Source: Alkanophaga liquidiphilum (lineage in GTDB: Archaea > Halobacteriota > Syntropharchaeia > Alkanophagales > B39-G2). Taken from it: a DNA stretch of 64,000 nt. This document shows, piece after piece, positions 41,465 to 51,300 of this stretch. The position numbers were made by a program, and so were the translations under genes. The notes under the pieces are model-generated. The model was not told the origin of the DNA, did not search any database, and saw nothing but the letters and a program-made list of their open reading frames with translations. Where the stretch lies: positions 1 through 64,000 of the forward strand of contig JAPHEF010000003.1 in the NCBI GenBank assembly GCA_029259535.1. The letters are read 5' to 3'. Position 1 is the first letter of the stretch. Each line of letters opens with the position of its first letter.

Positions 41465-42205
41465 TCAGTCACGACAATGCTCGATGCACGCCTCATAGCC
41501 CTCGGACATTATATGTTTAAAGATCTCGTCGGGCGTCCCCGAACACGCAATCGTGCCGTCGAGCATGACGTGCGCCCGATCTGTCCGCACGTAGTTCAGA
41601 ATGAAGCCGGAGTGCGTGATGACGAGCGCTGCCCGCCGCCGCTCGCTTGGGCGTTTTCCCCTCTCGAGGAACTCGTTCAGGACTTTCCCGATAAGCTCGA
41701 CGTTCTCGACATCGACGCCGCTGTCCGGCTCGTCGAGGAGCACAAGCTCTGGGTTCTGCACGACGACTTGAAGGAGCTCTGAGCGTTTCACCTCGCCGCC
41801 TGAGAACCCCAAATTAACGTCCCGCCTCATAAATTCTGAAAGCTTAAGCAGTTCCACGAGCTTGGTAGCCTCGCCTTCGGGAATGCCGCCCTGTTCTCTA
41901 CAAATGTTCACTACATCAGAAAGCCTCACGCCTCTGATTGCGGGAGGGCGTTGGAAGAGGACGCCGATGCCCCGCCGCACCCGCTCGTGCGTCGGCAGCT
42001 CCGTGATGTCCTCGCCCTTGAAGAGGATGCGCCCGCTCTTCACCACGAACTCCGGAAAGCCGAGAATCGTAAGTAATAACGTAGTCTTCCCAGAGCCATT
42101 GGGTCCAAAGAGCACATGCACCTCGCCGGCGCCGATATGCAAATTCAAGCTCCTCAAAATGGTCTTCTCCCCGACTTCAACCGTTAAATCCTTTATTTCA
42201 AGCAT
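41465..42205 (-). CDS. sufC: SufC ATPase, Fe-S cluster assembly
   Basis: This ABC-type ATPase drives the SufBC scaffold. It has Walker A (LFGPNGSGKTTLLLTI), the Q-loop region RGIGVLFQRPPAIRGV, the signature LGFSGGEVKRSELLQ, Walker B (PELVLLDEPDSGVD) and the H-loop ALVITHSGFI. Length is typical. It is the first gene of the suf unit (sufC-sufBD-phosphatase). Confidence 0.95.
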   Translation of the reverse strand: MLEIKDLTVEVGEKTILRSLNLHIGAGEVHVLFGPNGSGKTTLLLTILGFPEFVVKSGRILFKGEDITELPTHERVRRGIGVLFQRPPAIRGVRLSDVVNICREQGGIPEGEATKLVELLKLSEFMRRDVNLGFSGGEVKRSELLQVVVQNPELVLLDEPDSGVDVENVELIGKVLNEFLERGKRPSERRRAALVITHSGFILNYVRTDRAHVMLDGTIACSGTPDEIFKHIMSEGYEACIEHCRD

Positions 42206-42310
42206 GTATTTCCATTGGTAGCCTTTTTATTTAACTCGTGGCATTTCTCTCAGAGGCTACCACCGTAACGTAGCACATCTTCAATCGCTCTAAAGCACGT
42301 CCTCGAGGAG

Positions 42311-42320
42311 AAATATTTAA
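42311..42320 (+). promoter_or_regulatory. TATA box of the potassium-channel gene
   Basis: AAATATTTAA lies about 28 bases before the ATG at 42344, with AGGAGA between them, a standard archaeal promoter with a short leader. Confidence 0.55.
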
Positions 42321-42343
42321 AACCACGTCCAAAAGTAGGAGAG

Positions 42344-43312
42344 ATGAAGTGGCGGGTGCTGCGCGTCCTTCTGATGCTCATCGTAATCTTCCTCTTCGGA
42401 ACGTTTTCGTTTTCAAAAACCGAAAGCATATCGTTTTTCGATGCCGCATACTGGACGGTCATCACTTGCACGACGGTCGGCTACGGCGACATCACGCCGC
42501 AAACGCCGCTCGGAAAGCTGGTTTCCATAATCTTAGTGACGTGCGGGCTTGGAATTTACGGGTATGCCGCCGCAAGCCTAGGCGGACTTTTGATTGAGGG
42601 GAGGGTGAAAAGCACTTTGGAAGATGTTTTTGGCTTGAAGAAGTATGAAAAAAGGAGGCACGTCGTAATCATCGGCTGGAATCCGATTGCGGAAGAAGCT
42701 GCGAACGAACTGACTGCGAACGGATATGACGTTGTTGTGGTGGACGAGAGCGGCGAGCACGTCCATGAGATAAGGGAGCGGGGCGCCGTCGCCGTCAAGG
42801 GCGATGCTCTCAGGGAGACGACGCTCCGCAACGCAAATGCGCAGGACGCCGCGCATGTCCTCATAGCCTTAAACGACGATTCGAGGACGATAATGGCGGT
42901 TCTCCTCTGCAAGAGGCTGACGAGTGCGAGAGTCGTAGCCTGTGTAAACAACAGGGACCACATAGAGCTCGCGAAGCATGCCGGCGCCGATGAAGTTATA
43001 TCCGCTGCAACCTTCGGCGGGAGGCTTCTTGCAAGTGCCGCCTTTGAGCCTTCCGTCGCAAAGTTTCTGAATGACGTTTCCACAGCAGCCTTCGGCTACG
43101 ACGTTGCGGAGCTGTCTGCAGCGGATGCCGTCATCGGAAAGACGCTTGCTGCGTTTAAGGAGGCGACGGGCGCTCTAGTTCTGGCAATTCGGAGAGGTGA
43201 TAAGCTGCTTATGAACCCGCCGTTGGACACAAAAATCGAAAAAGGCGACATCCTTGTGGTTCTGGGGAGCAGAGAAGAGCTGGAGAGGGCTAGAACTTGG
43301 CAGCCGCCGTGA
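42344..43312 (+). CDS. MthK-like potassium channel with RCK domain
   Basis: The protein has two transmembrane helices around a K+ selectivity filter (TCTTVGYGDITP), then a soluble RCK (TrkA-N) Rossmann domain starting HVVIIGWNPIAEEAANEL with VVVDES, and a TrkA-C domain at the end (DKLLMNPPLDTKIEKGDILVVL). Length 322 aa matches MthK-type Ca-gated channels. Ligand residues for Ca2+ cannot be assigned with certainty. The gene marks the left flank of the foreign restriction island. Confidence 0.9.
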   Translation: MKWRVLRVLLMLIVIFLFGTFSFSKTESISFFDAAYWTVITCTTVGYGDITPQTPLGKLVSIILVTCGLGIYGYAAASLGGLLIEGRVKSTLEDVFGLKKYEKRRHVVIIGWNPIAEEAANELTANGYDVVVVDESGEHVHEIRERGAVAVKGDALRETTLRNANAQDAAHVLIALNDDSRTIMAVLLCKRLTSARVVACVNNRDHIELAKHAGADEVISAATFGGRLLASAAFEPSVAKFLNDVSTAAFGYDVAELSAADAVIGKTLAAFKEATGALVLAIRRGDKLLMNPPLDTKIEKGDILVVLGSREELERARTWQPP

Positions 43313-43326
43313 ACGGCGCAGCAGCA

Positions 43327-43342
43327 TTAAATATAAATAAAT
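43327..43342 (+). promoter_or_regulatory. Likely promoter of the type I restriction operon
   Basis: TTAAATATAAATAAAT is a strong archaeal TATA-like box about 70 bases before the first small ORF at 43413. It is the last such element before ten overlapping genes. Confidence 0.5.
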
Positions 43343-43412
43343 CTTAGAGCCTTTACCTAAATGGCTTACGCAACGCTACTCCTCGCTTTGGGGTAGGTTT
43401 AAGGTTTAAATC

Positions 43413-43577
43413 ATGAACAAGCTACTAAAATTTCGGATGACGAAAGAATGGTTAGCGTTATTATCTGAGATGAGAAAGGCCGGTTGGTTGGAAATGAGAG
43501 ATCTAGAGGATACTGGAAGAAAGCTTCATAAATTAAAAGCTATCGTCAAAGAAATAGCAAAAGGTGTAGAAAAATGA
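43413..43577 (+). CDS. 54-residue leader ORF coupled to hsdM
   Basis: The ORF begins MNKLLKFRMTKEWLALLSEM and ends with a basic helical tail (KLHKLKAIVKEIAKG). Its TGA overlaps the hsdM start (ATGA), so translation is coupled. The peptide is all-helical and weakly charged, with no known motif. It could be a small regulator of the restriction operon, for example a C-protein-like or antirestriction-type partner, or the remnant of a larger gene. There is no support beyond position. Confidence 0.45.
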   Translation: MNKLLKFRMTKEWLALLSEMRKAGWLEMRDLEDTGRKLHKLKAIVKEIAKGVEK

Positions 43578-45109
43578 GAGAGAAAGATATAATGTTTGAG
43601 GATAAACTCTGGAAAGCGGCAGATAAGTTAAGGAAAAAGGTGGAAGTTCACGATTATAAATATATTGTTTTAGGGCTGATATTTCTAAGATATCTTTCCT
43701 ATGCGTTTGAGGAGAAGAGGAGAGAAATATTAAACAAGGAAGCAAAGAATTATCCAGAAGAATTCAAAAGAGAAATCCTTGAGGATAAAGACCTTTACCT
43801 TGCTAATGGAACCCTATATGTTCCAGAAGAGGCGAGGTGGGATTACATAAAGAAAAATGCTAACCAGCAAAATATTGGAGAGATTTTGGACAAAGCTATA
43901 GAAGTTCTTGAGAACGAATATCCAAAACAACTTAAAGATGTGATTCCAAAGACATACACAGGAATAAACCTTGACCATTACGATTTAGCTCACCTCATCA
44001 ATCTTTTTTCATCCATTCAGTTTGGGTTGGAGCATAGAGGAAAGGATATATTTGGCAGGATTTATGAATACTTCCTTGGAAAATTTACGGAGGCAGAAGG
44101 TAAAAAGGGAGGCGAATTTTATACTCCAAGATGCCTCACAAAGCTTATTGTTGAGATTCTTGATGTTAAAGGTGGAAGAATTTTTGACCCCGCTTGTGGA
44201 AGCGGCGGATTTTTTGTATCTGCTTTAGAAAAACTTGAAAAAGAAAGAAGAGATAAAACCTCTCTTGCCATCTATGGGCAGGAGTCAAAAGAATTTGTAT
44301 GGAAAATGTGCAAGATGAACCTTGCAATAAGAGGGGCAGAGGGAGATATAAGATGGGGAGATTCTTATCATGATGACAAATTTTTTGATTTGAGAGCTGA
44401 CTATGTAGTTTCAAATCCACCTTTTAACGATAGCGGATGGGATGCTGAAAGGGTTAAGCCAGAAGACCCCAGATTTAAATATGGCATTCCACCTGATAAC
44501 AACGCCAACTTTGTGTGGATTCAGCATTATATCTATCATCTCGCACCAAATGGAAAAGCGGGATTTGTGATGGCAAACGGTGCTTTATCCGCTGGTGGTG
44601 TTGAAGGAGAAATTAGGAGAAAAGTAATTGAGGATGATTTGGTTTATGGAATAATAGCGACTCCTGCAAAGCTCTTTTATACAGTCTCGCTTCCAGCGTC
44701 TCTATGGTTTTTGAGGAAATCAAAGCCAGAACACATGAAGGGGAAGGTTTTGTTTGTATATGCGAAAAATATGTTTAAACCTATTTCAAGGAGGCAGGTT
44801 GTTTTTACAGATGAGCATATAGCAAAGATAGTTGAGAAGTTCAGGATGTTTGAAAGAGGAGAGCCAGAAGAGAAGATAAACGAGCTTGGATTTGCGAAGG
44901 TAGCAACGATTAAGGAGATAGCAAAGAATGGCTATGTCCTTACGCCGGGAAGATATGTAGGAATAAAACTTGAAGAAGATGAAACACCCTTTGAGGAAAA
45001 GATGAAGATTTATTCTGAAGAGCTTTCAAAGTTGCTTGAAGAGGAAAAAGAATTAACGGAGAAGATGAAAGAGGTTTTTAAGGCATTAAAATTTGAAGTG
45101 GGGCTATGA
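43574..45109 (+). CDS. hsdM: Type I restriction-modification methyltransferase subunit M
   Basis: HsdM methylates adenine in the recognition site and is part of both the M2S methylase and the R2M2S nuclease. The N-terminal HsdM_N domain is present (FEDKLWKAADKLRKKVEVHD), with the SAM-binding motif I FDPACGSGGFFVSAL and catalytic NPPF in VVSNPPFNDSGW. Length 511 aa is normal. It overlaps the upstream leader ORF and the downstream MNT gene by four bases each. Base composition is distinctly AT-rich relative to the chromosome around it. Confidence 0.95.
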   Translation: MREKDIMFEDKLWKAADKLRKKVEVHDYKYIVLGLIFLRYLSYAFEEKRREILNKEAKNYPEEFKREILEDKDLYLANGTLYVPEEARWDYIKKNANQQNIGEILDKAIEVLENEYPKQLKDVIPKTYTGINLDHYDLAHLINLFSSIQFGLEHRGKDIFGRIYEYFLGKFTEAEGKKGGEFYTPRCLTKLIVEILDVKGGRIFDPACGSGGFFVSALEKLEKERRDKTSLAIYGQESKEFVWKMCKMNLAIRGAEGDIRWGDSYHDDKFFDLRADYVVSNPPFNDSGWDAERVKPEDPRFKYGIPPDNNANFVWIQHYIYHLAPNGKAGFVMANGALSAGGVEGEIRRKVIEDDLVYGIIATPAKLFYTVSLPASLWFLRKSKPEHMKGKVLFVYAKNMFKPISRRQVVFTDEHIAKIVEKFRMFERGEPEEKINELGFAKVATIKEIAKNGYVLTPGRYVGIKLEEDETPFEEKMKIYSEELSKLLEEEKELTEKMKEVFKALKFEVGL

Positions 45110-45423
45110 TTGAAGAAAAAATAAAGGAAAAGGTTTATAAAATTTTTAGAGAAGCGGATGTGGGGGTTAACCGAATAATTCTTTTTGGTTCGAGAGCAAG
45201 AGGGGATTGGAAAAGAGGCAGTGATTGGGATCTACTCATCGTGGTGAATAAAGAGCTTGCGAGAAATGAAAAAATGGAACTCTCACACCTTATAAGAAAA
45301 GAACTTGCGGAAGAATATATACCTTGCGATGTCATAATAAAGTCAGAAAAGGAAATTGAATATTATAAAGATTTTTTTGGCACAGTAACTTACGAAGCCC
45401 TCAAAGAAGGGATTGAGATATGA
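45106..45423 (+). CDS. MNT-type nucleotidyltransferase (antitoxin-like)
   Basis: This 105-residue minimal nucleotidyltransferase has the active-site motif ILFGSRARGDWKRGSDWDLL (GSx10DxD) and a third acidic residue in CDVIIK, so it looks catalytically intact. MNT enzymes paired with HEPN proteins form toxin-antitoxin modules in which the MNT may modify and silence the HEPN toxin. It overlaps hsdM and the HEPN gene by four bases each, so it is placed inside the restriction operon. Confidence 0.85.
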   Translation: MIEEKIKEKVYKIFREADVGVNRIILFGSRARGDWKRGSDWDLLIVVNKELARNEKMELSHLIRKELAEEYIPCDVIIKSEKEIEYYKDFFGTVTYEALKEGIEI

Positions 45424-45827
45424 AAATGAATGAGAAGGTCAAAAAGTGGATTATAAAAGCAATGGAGGATTATAAAACGGTTGAGAATGAATTTAAACTT
45501 TCAGAAGAAGAGATGGTGACCAGCTCGGTTTGTTTTCATTGCCAGCAATTTGTTGAGAAAATGCTAAAAGCTTTCCTTACTTCAAAGGGTGTTGATTTTG
45601 GGAGAACTCATAACTTGGAGTTCCTAATAAAATTATGCTCTGATATAGACACGGAATTTAAAAAACTTGATGTAGGAAACCTTTCGGATTATGCGGTAGA
45701 AGTTAGATATGCAGATGAGTTTTACATTCCAACATTAGAAGAGGCAAAACGAGCTTTTGAAATTGCTAAAAAGGCAAAGGAATTCATATTTAGAAAGATG
45801 GAGATAAGAGAGGATGAGCTAAAATGA
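45420..45827 (+). CDS. HEPN-domain protein (toxin-like partner of MNT)
   Basis: The 135-residue helical protein matches the COG2250-type HEPN family: KWIIKAMEDYKTVENEF, CFHCQQFVEKMLKAFLTSKG, FGRTHNLEFLIKLC and a conserved VRYADEFYIPT. A clear RxxxxxH RNase motif is not visible, as in many COG2250 members. With the preceding MNT it forms the classic HEPN-MNT pair. Its gene overlaps both neighbours by four bases. Confidence 0.8.
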   Translation: MKMNEKVKKWIIKAMEDYKTVENEFKLSEEEMVTSSVCFHCQQFVEKMLKAFLTSKGVDFGRTHNLEFLIKLCSDIDTEFKKLDVGNLSDYAVEVRYADEFYIPTLEEAKRAFEIAKKAKEFIFRKMEIREDELK

Positions 45828-46753
45828 GTGTTGAATTCAAAGAAGCATTTTCACATTGTTTAAATGAGCTGAATATCCCTAATATTGCTATTTCTATTCA
45901 AAGATGCGATTTTGAAAAAATAAGAAAAGCACATGATTCTATCCACGAATTTATGCTGATACCAACAGGTTTTATAAACTCTAACAAAGATTTTCAAGCA
46001 AAGTCAGCTTTTCTTATTTATCATAGCGAAGTTTTTGATCAGGCACATAGATCTTTATTAGAAGCTTTGACAGGATATTACAACGCTGCTTACACATTAT
46101 TGAGAAATACGCTGGAATTGATTTTAAAAGGTGCTTTTTGGGAGTGTATGGCTCATAAGAAATACAGGGATAGAGCTGAGATTATCAGGAAAACAGGAAC
46201 AAAAATCGGAAACTCTAAGAAAACTCTCATAGATTGGCTGAGTGAGATAATTAGGCAAAAACCTTCAATAGAAGAGGAATTAGAAAAAACTTCTGCAGGA
46301 ATTTATGATAAAATTTCACCACTTTTTGAAGATGAAACCCTTGAAAAGATTGTTCCAAAAGTAAAACCAATCATTAAACAACTTGCAAATTGGAAAATTT
46401 TTGATCCGATACAAGAGAGTATAAGTCCCGAAGACTACATTTACAGTTTTTATAAAAAATTATCAGCAGATGTTCATGTAGCACCAGATAAGACAAACAT
46501 TGGAAAAAGACTCCTTGCTGAAAAAGACTTGTTTGAAACTGAGGTTATACCAGAGGAATTGAATAGGTATGCTGAAGATTTACATAGAGTGATGGATATT
46601 GGAATAGTTGTTGAGCTAAAGATTTTAGAGGACATCATAAATGAGCAATCCAAAAAATGGCTTGATGAGAGGTTAACTGCGGTAAGAGAATTAGGATTAA
46701 ACTATGCATTTAAAAAGATCTCACAAATAATAGAAGGTAATGAATATGCTTAA
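45824..46753 (+). CDS. Helical unknown within the restriction operon
   Basis: The 309-residue protein is almost wholly alpha-helical. The middle reads GYYNAAYTLLRNTLELILKG, which recalls HEPN-like or DUF5677-type defence-associated domains, where a conserved R-x-x-x-E pattern lies in the second helix. It overlaps the HEPN gene (ATGA) and hsdS. I cannot name the family with confidence. A role as a third component of an abortive-infection module is plausible by context only. Confidence 0.6.
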   Translation: MSVEFKEAFSHCLNELNIPNIAISIQRCDFEKIRKAHDSIHEFMLIPTGFINSNKDFQAKSAFLIYHSEVFDQAHRSLLEALTGYYNAAYTLLRNTLELILKGAFWECMAHKKYRDRAEIIRKTGTKIGNSKKTLIDWLSEIIRQKPSIEEELEKTSAGIYDKISPLFEDETLEKIVPKVKPIIKQLANWKIFDPIQESISPEDYIYSFYKKLSADVHVAPDKTNIGKRLLAEKDLFETEVIPEELNRYAEDLHRVMDIGIVVELKILEDIINEQSKKWLDERLTAVRELGLNYAFKKISQIIEGNEYA

Positions 46754-48020
46754 ATTCAGATGGGAAACTGAATTCAAGGAAACTGAAATCGGAGAGATGC
46801 CGAAGGATTGGGAGGTAAGGAAAATTGGTATTGTTGCAAAAGTAAATGAAGAGCTTATAAATAAAAATTACAATTACAAAATCATTGAATATATTGATAT
46901 TAATTCTGTTGAGAGTGGACTAATTTTAGAGAAGAAGGTTATTCCCTTGGAAATTGCTCCTACTCGTGCAAAGAGAGTAGTTAGGAACAATGATATTTTA
47001 CTTTCCACAGTTAGACCTAATCTTAGACACTATGCTTTTGTTAAATATTCAAAACCAAATACAATTGCCTCAACTGGATTTGCTGTAATTCGTGCTAAAA
47101 ATATAGAGCCACGGTATCTTTACTATTACATCACTACTGACTTTGTTACTGAATATTTAACGCAAATAGCGGAGACGCATACTTCAGCTTACCCATCTTT
47201 TACACCAGATGTAGTTGAAAACCTGAAAACGCCTTATCCGTCTCCTCCCGAACAATCCCGCATCGCCACAGTTTTATCGTGGTTTGACGATTTGATAGAG
47301 AACAAGAAAAGGCAGAACGAGATTTTAGAAAAGGTAGCGATGGCGATTTTCAAATCATGGTTTGTAGATTTTGAGCCTTTCAAGGATGAGGAGTTTGTCT
47401 ATAACGAAGAGTTGGGAAAGGAGATACCGAAAGGGTGGGAGGTTAAAAGTATTTCAGAAATAGCTAAAATTTATCTTGGTGGGACTCCATCCAGAAATAG
47501 GAAGGAATTTTGGAACGGAGATATTAAATGGGCAACTGCGAAAGATGTAGCTAACACACGAGGAGTGTATATCTTCGAAACCGAAGAAAAAATTACGAAG
47601 AAGGGGCTTGAAAAAAGTAATGCAAAATTACTTCCTACAAACACAGTTATCATAACTGCAAGGGGTACTGTTGGAGAGATACGACTTCTGGGAGAGCCAA
47701 TAGCATTTAATCAAACTTGCTATGGTTTAGTACCCAAAGATATAAGCTGTTACTATCTTTTTTTAGCTTTGCGAGACGCAATAACACAAATTAAAGCGGT
47801 ATCTTATGGAACTGTGTTCGACACAATCACGATGAAAAATTTTGATGAAATACAAATACTGCTTCCACCACAACCAATCTTAGAAAAATTCCACTCCCTC
47901 GTAGAGCCATTATTCCAAAAAATAATTTTAAATCAGAAACAAATTATGGTTTTGCGGAAAATAAGGGATGCTTTACTACCGAAGCTTGTATTTGGAAAGT
48001 TGAGAGTTGAGGAAATATGA
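46746..48020 (+). CDS. hsdS: Type I restriction-modification specificity subunit S
   Basis: HsdS recognises the bipartite DNA target. Two target-recognition domains are seen: the first at residues about 15-180 (EIGEMPKDWEVRKIG to the PSPPEQSRIATVLSWFDDLI conserved helix), the second from about 225 (GKEIPKGWEVKSISEIAKI) to the final coiled region (ILLPPQPILEKFHSLVEPLF). I chose ATG 46746 because AAGGT lies seven bases upstream. 46740 is also in frame. It overlaps the upstream unknown and the short ORF downstream. Confidence 0.95.
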   Translation: MLKFRWETEFKETEIGEMPKDWEVRKIGIVAKVNEELINKNYNYKIIEYIDINSVESGLILEKKVIPLEIAPTRAKRVVRNNDILLSTVRPNLRHYAFVKYSKPNTIASTGFAVIRAKNIEPRYLYYYITTDFVTEYLTQIAETHTSAYPSFTPDVVENLKTPYPSPPEQSRIATVLSWFDDLIENKKRQNEILEKVAMAIFKSWFVDFEPFKDEEFVYNEELGKEIPKGWEVKSISEIAKIYLGGTPSRNRKEFWNGDIKWATAKDVANTRGVYIFETEEKITKKGLEKSNAKLLPTNTVIITARGTVGEIRLLGEPIAFNQTCYGLVPKDISCYYLFLALRDAITQIKAVSYGTVFDTITMKNFDEIQILLPPQPILEKFHSLVEPLFQKIILNQKQIMVLRKIRDALLPKLVFGKLRVEEI

Positions 48021-48130
48021 AAATAACTTTTTCAAAACATGCATTGCAGAAAATTAAAGAGGGGAAGATCAAAGTAGAAATGGTTGAGGAAATAAGGAGA
48101 AAGGAGGGGATAAGATGGGTGAGAATGTAA
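48017..48130 (+). CDS. Truncated DUF4258-like toxin ORF
   Basis: This 37-codon ORF (MKITFSKHALQKIKEGKIKV...) starts with the conserved first strand and helix of DUF4258 toxins (xITFSKHALxRI), which usually run about 75 residues, but it stops after GIRWVRM. It overlaps hsdS by four bases and the DUF2283 gene by 16. DUF4258-DUF2283 pairs occur together as toxin-antitoxin-like units, so this looks like a shortened or decayed toxin half. Confidence 0.55.
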   Translation: MKITFSKHALQKIKEGKIKVEMVEEIRRKEGIRWVRM

Positions 48131-48330
48131 AAGTTTGGTTTGACGAGGAAACGGATATTCTCTACGTTTCGCTCAAAGAAGGGATTTCTGTGGATTCTGA
48201 AGAAGTGGCGGAAAACGTAAGGGTGGAATATGATGAACAAAATCAAATTATTGGCGTAGAAATCCATAATATTACAAAAATGTTGGCAAAACCTCTCGCC
48301 AAGCAGTTGAGAGAAGCTATTAAAGCATGA
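48115..48330 (+). CDS. DUF2283 antitoxin-like protein
   Basis: The 71-residue protein is a clear DUF2283 member: VKVWFDEETDILYVSLKEG, EEVAENVRVEYDEQNQIIG and VEIHNITKML, a short alpha/beta domain usually found beside DUF4258 genes. It ends one base before hsdR. Here its partner is truncated. Confidence 0.85.
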   Translation: MGENVKVWFDEETDILYVSLKEGISVDSEEVAENVRVEYDEQNQIIGVEIHNITKMLAKPLAKQLREAIKA

Positions 48331-48331
48331 T

Positions 48332-51300
48332 ATGAAGGCAGAGCTTACAGAAGACTATATGGTGGAGCGGGCAGCGGTAAACTGGCTTAAAGAGCTTGGA
48401 CACTCTTATATTCACGGCTCCGAGTTAAGCCCTGAAAATGGGGAGAGGGAATCTTACAGGCATGTTGTTTTAAAGAGAAGGTTTATTCAGGCAATAAAAA
48501 GGATAAATCCTTGGCTTACGGATGAGCTTGCAGAGGAGGTTTATAAAAAGATTGTGGAGCTTGAGCATCCGGATTTTGTTGTTAAGGGAAAGATATTTTA
48601 CGATTTCTTAACAAATGGAGTTAAGCTGACATTCAAGGAGGGAAAGGAAGAGAAAACGAAAATTGTAAGAATTGTTGATTTTGAAAACCCTGAAAACAAC
48701 GAGTTTCTGGCAGCAAATCAATTTACAGTTGAATATCAGTATGAAAAAGGCATGCACAGAAGACCAGATTTAGTTATTTTCATAAATGGCTTGCCCTTAG
48801 CTGTGTTCGAGTTCAAAAGCTTTAATGCAAACGAGACGGCGAGAGATGCCTTCAACGACCACAAAACAAAGATGAAAGACATCCCTCAGCTATATGCTTA
48901 TGCTCAGGTGCTTGTTGCAAGTGATGGATTTGAAACGAAGTATGGCTCGCCAACGAGCGATTGGGATAGGTTTTTTGTATGGGAAGGAATTTTCAGCGAT
49001 GACGATGTTGAAGTTGAGGAAATAGAGGAAGGACACTTCAGATACTTCTTTAAAGGTGAAGAACTAACCTCTCTTGAGGTTTTACTGAAAGGGCTATTTA
49101 GAAAAAATCATTTTTTGGAATTCCTTGAAGATTTCATTCTTTACGAAAAATCTGGAGAAACTTATGAAAAGAAGATAGCGATATTTCACCAGTTTTACAC
49201 TGTAAGAAAAGCGGTAGAGAGAACCAAAAAACGCGCTCTTGAAGGTAAAACGCCTGAAGAAAGAAGGATTGGGGTTGTGTGGCACACTCAAGGAACAGGA
49301 AAATCCCTTACGATGCTTTTCTACGCAAGAAAAGTTTTGAAGATAAAGGAATTTGGGAACCCCCTCTTGCTTTTCATAACAGACAGAAGAAATCTTGATG
49401 AGCAACTGTATAATCTTTTTTCTTTCATGCCTATTGTTAAGCGTGCTGAAAGCATAAAGGAATTGCAGGAATTAATAAAGACTCAAGCAGGTGGAATAAT
49501 TTTCGCAACCATCCAGAAGTTTGGAAAGAAAAAGGAGGAGGAATATCCTTTTCTTACCGACAGAAAAAATATAATTGTGGTAGCAGATGAAGCACACAGA
49601 AGCCAATATAGGGAGCTTGCAAGAAATCTGAGAAAGGCGATTCCAAATGCATCTTTTATGGGCTTCACTGCAACCCCTATTGAGCATCAGAATAGAGATA
49701 CCTATCTTGTTTTTGGAGAGCCGATAAGTGTTTACTCAATGGATAAGGCAAGGAGGCATAAAGTAGTTGTTCCGATCTATTACGAGCCGAGACTTCCAGA
49801 ACTGCACCTGACAAATGAGTTTATTGATGAAGAATTTGAAGAAATTTCAGAATTTATGTCGCCTGAAGAAAGGGAAGCATTAAAAAGGAGGTTTGCAAGG
49901 CTCGAAAGATTAATCCTAAATCCAGAAAGACTGAGCAAAATAGCAGAGGATATAGTTGAGCATTTTAACAAGAGATGTCAAGAAATAGAAGGGAAGGCAA
50001 TGGTTGTTACAATTTCAAGGAAGGTTGCAGTAAAGCTTTATGAAGAGATAACAAAACAGCCAAATGCCCCTTCTGTTGCGGTTGTGATTTCTGGAAATAA
50101 GAGTAAAGACCCTGAAGAATTCTGGCAACATTTGAGAAATAAGAAGGAGCTTGAGGAGCTTCTTAACAATTTCAAAAATCCAGAAAGAGACCTAAAGATA
50201 GTTATAGTTGTTGATATGCTTTTAACGGGATTTGATGTTCCCTGCTTGCATACAATGTATTTCGATAAGCCGATGAAGGATCATTCATTAGTTCAGGCGA
50301 TAGCAAGGGTAAATAGGGTATTTAAAGATAAACCCGGTGGCTTAATTGTTGACTATATAGGGATTGCGGATGATTTGAGAAAATCATTAAGCAGATACAC
50401 GATTGAAACAATAAGAGAAGTGTTAACAGACATTAATGAGGTTCTTTCGCTTCTAAAAGAGAAATATGACATCGTATCATCTTTTTTCAGCGGATTAAAC
50501 TACAAAGAATGGAGAGAACTCCCTCCAGAAAAACTTTCTAAATTGACGGCAGAAGCATACAACAGGATAGCAGCTGAAGAGAAGAAAAAGATGTTTGTGA
50601 AAAACTTTGTTGCACTTAAAAAGCTCTATTTGCTTGCAAGTCCGCATCCGGAGACAATTGCAATAAAAGATGATATAAGGTTCTTTGAGATGATTAAAAA
50701 GATGGTTGTAAAATACTCAACCACAAGAATAAGAGAAGTTTCAAGGGATTTAGAATATGAGATAAATCAACTTATTTCAAGGAGCATATCCGCAGAAAAG
50801 CCTATTGACATTTTTGAATTGCTTAAAAAGGAAAAGCCGGAAATTTCTATCTTAGATGAGAGTTTCCTTGCACAGTTTAAAGAGATGGAATACAAAAATT
50901 ACGCCGCAGACTTGCTTTTGAAGATAATAAACGATGAACTCAAAGTAAGGATGAAGAAAAATCCCTTCAGATATAAATCTTTTTATGAAATGCTCAAAAA
51001 ATTGATTGAGAAATACAATATCAGGCTTATAACAGCTGCTGATGTGATAGAAGAGCTCATAGAAATTGCTAAAGAGATAAAGAAAAAGCAGAAGGAGGGA
51101 GAAGAACTTAATTTAACTGAGGAAGAACTCGCTTTTTATGATTTGCTTTCCTCAAAAGAAAAAGTTTTTGAAAATTATGAGGAAATAAAGGCTGTGGCCA
51201 AAGAAATCGTTAAAGAGCTAGGCTACCATGTGAAATTAGCCGACTGGAATAAAAAAGAATATCTAAGGGCAAAAATAAAAGTAGCTTTGAAAAATGCATT

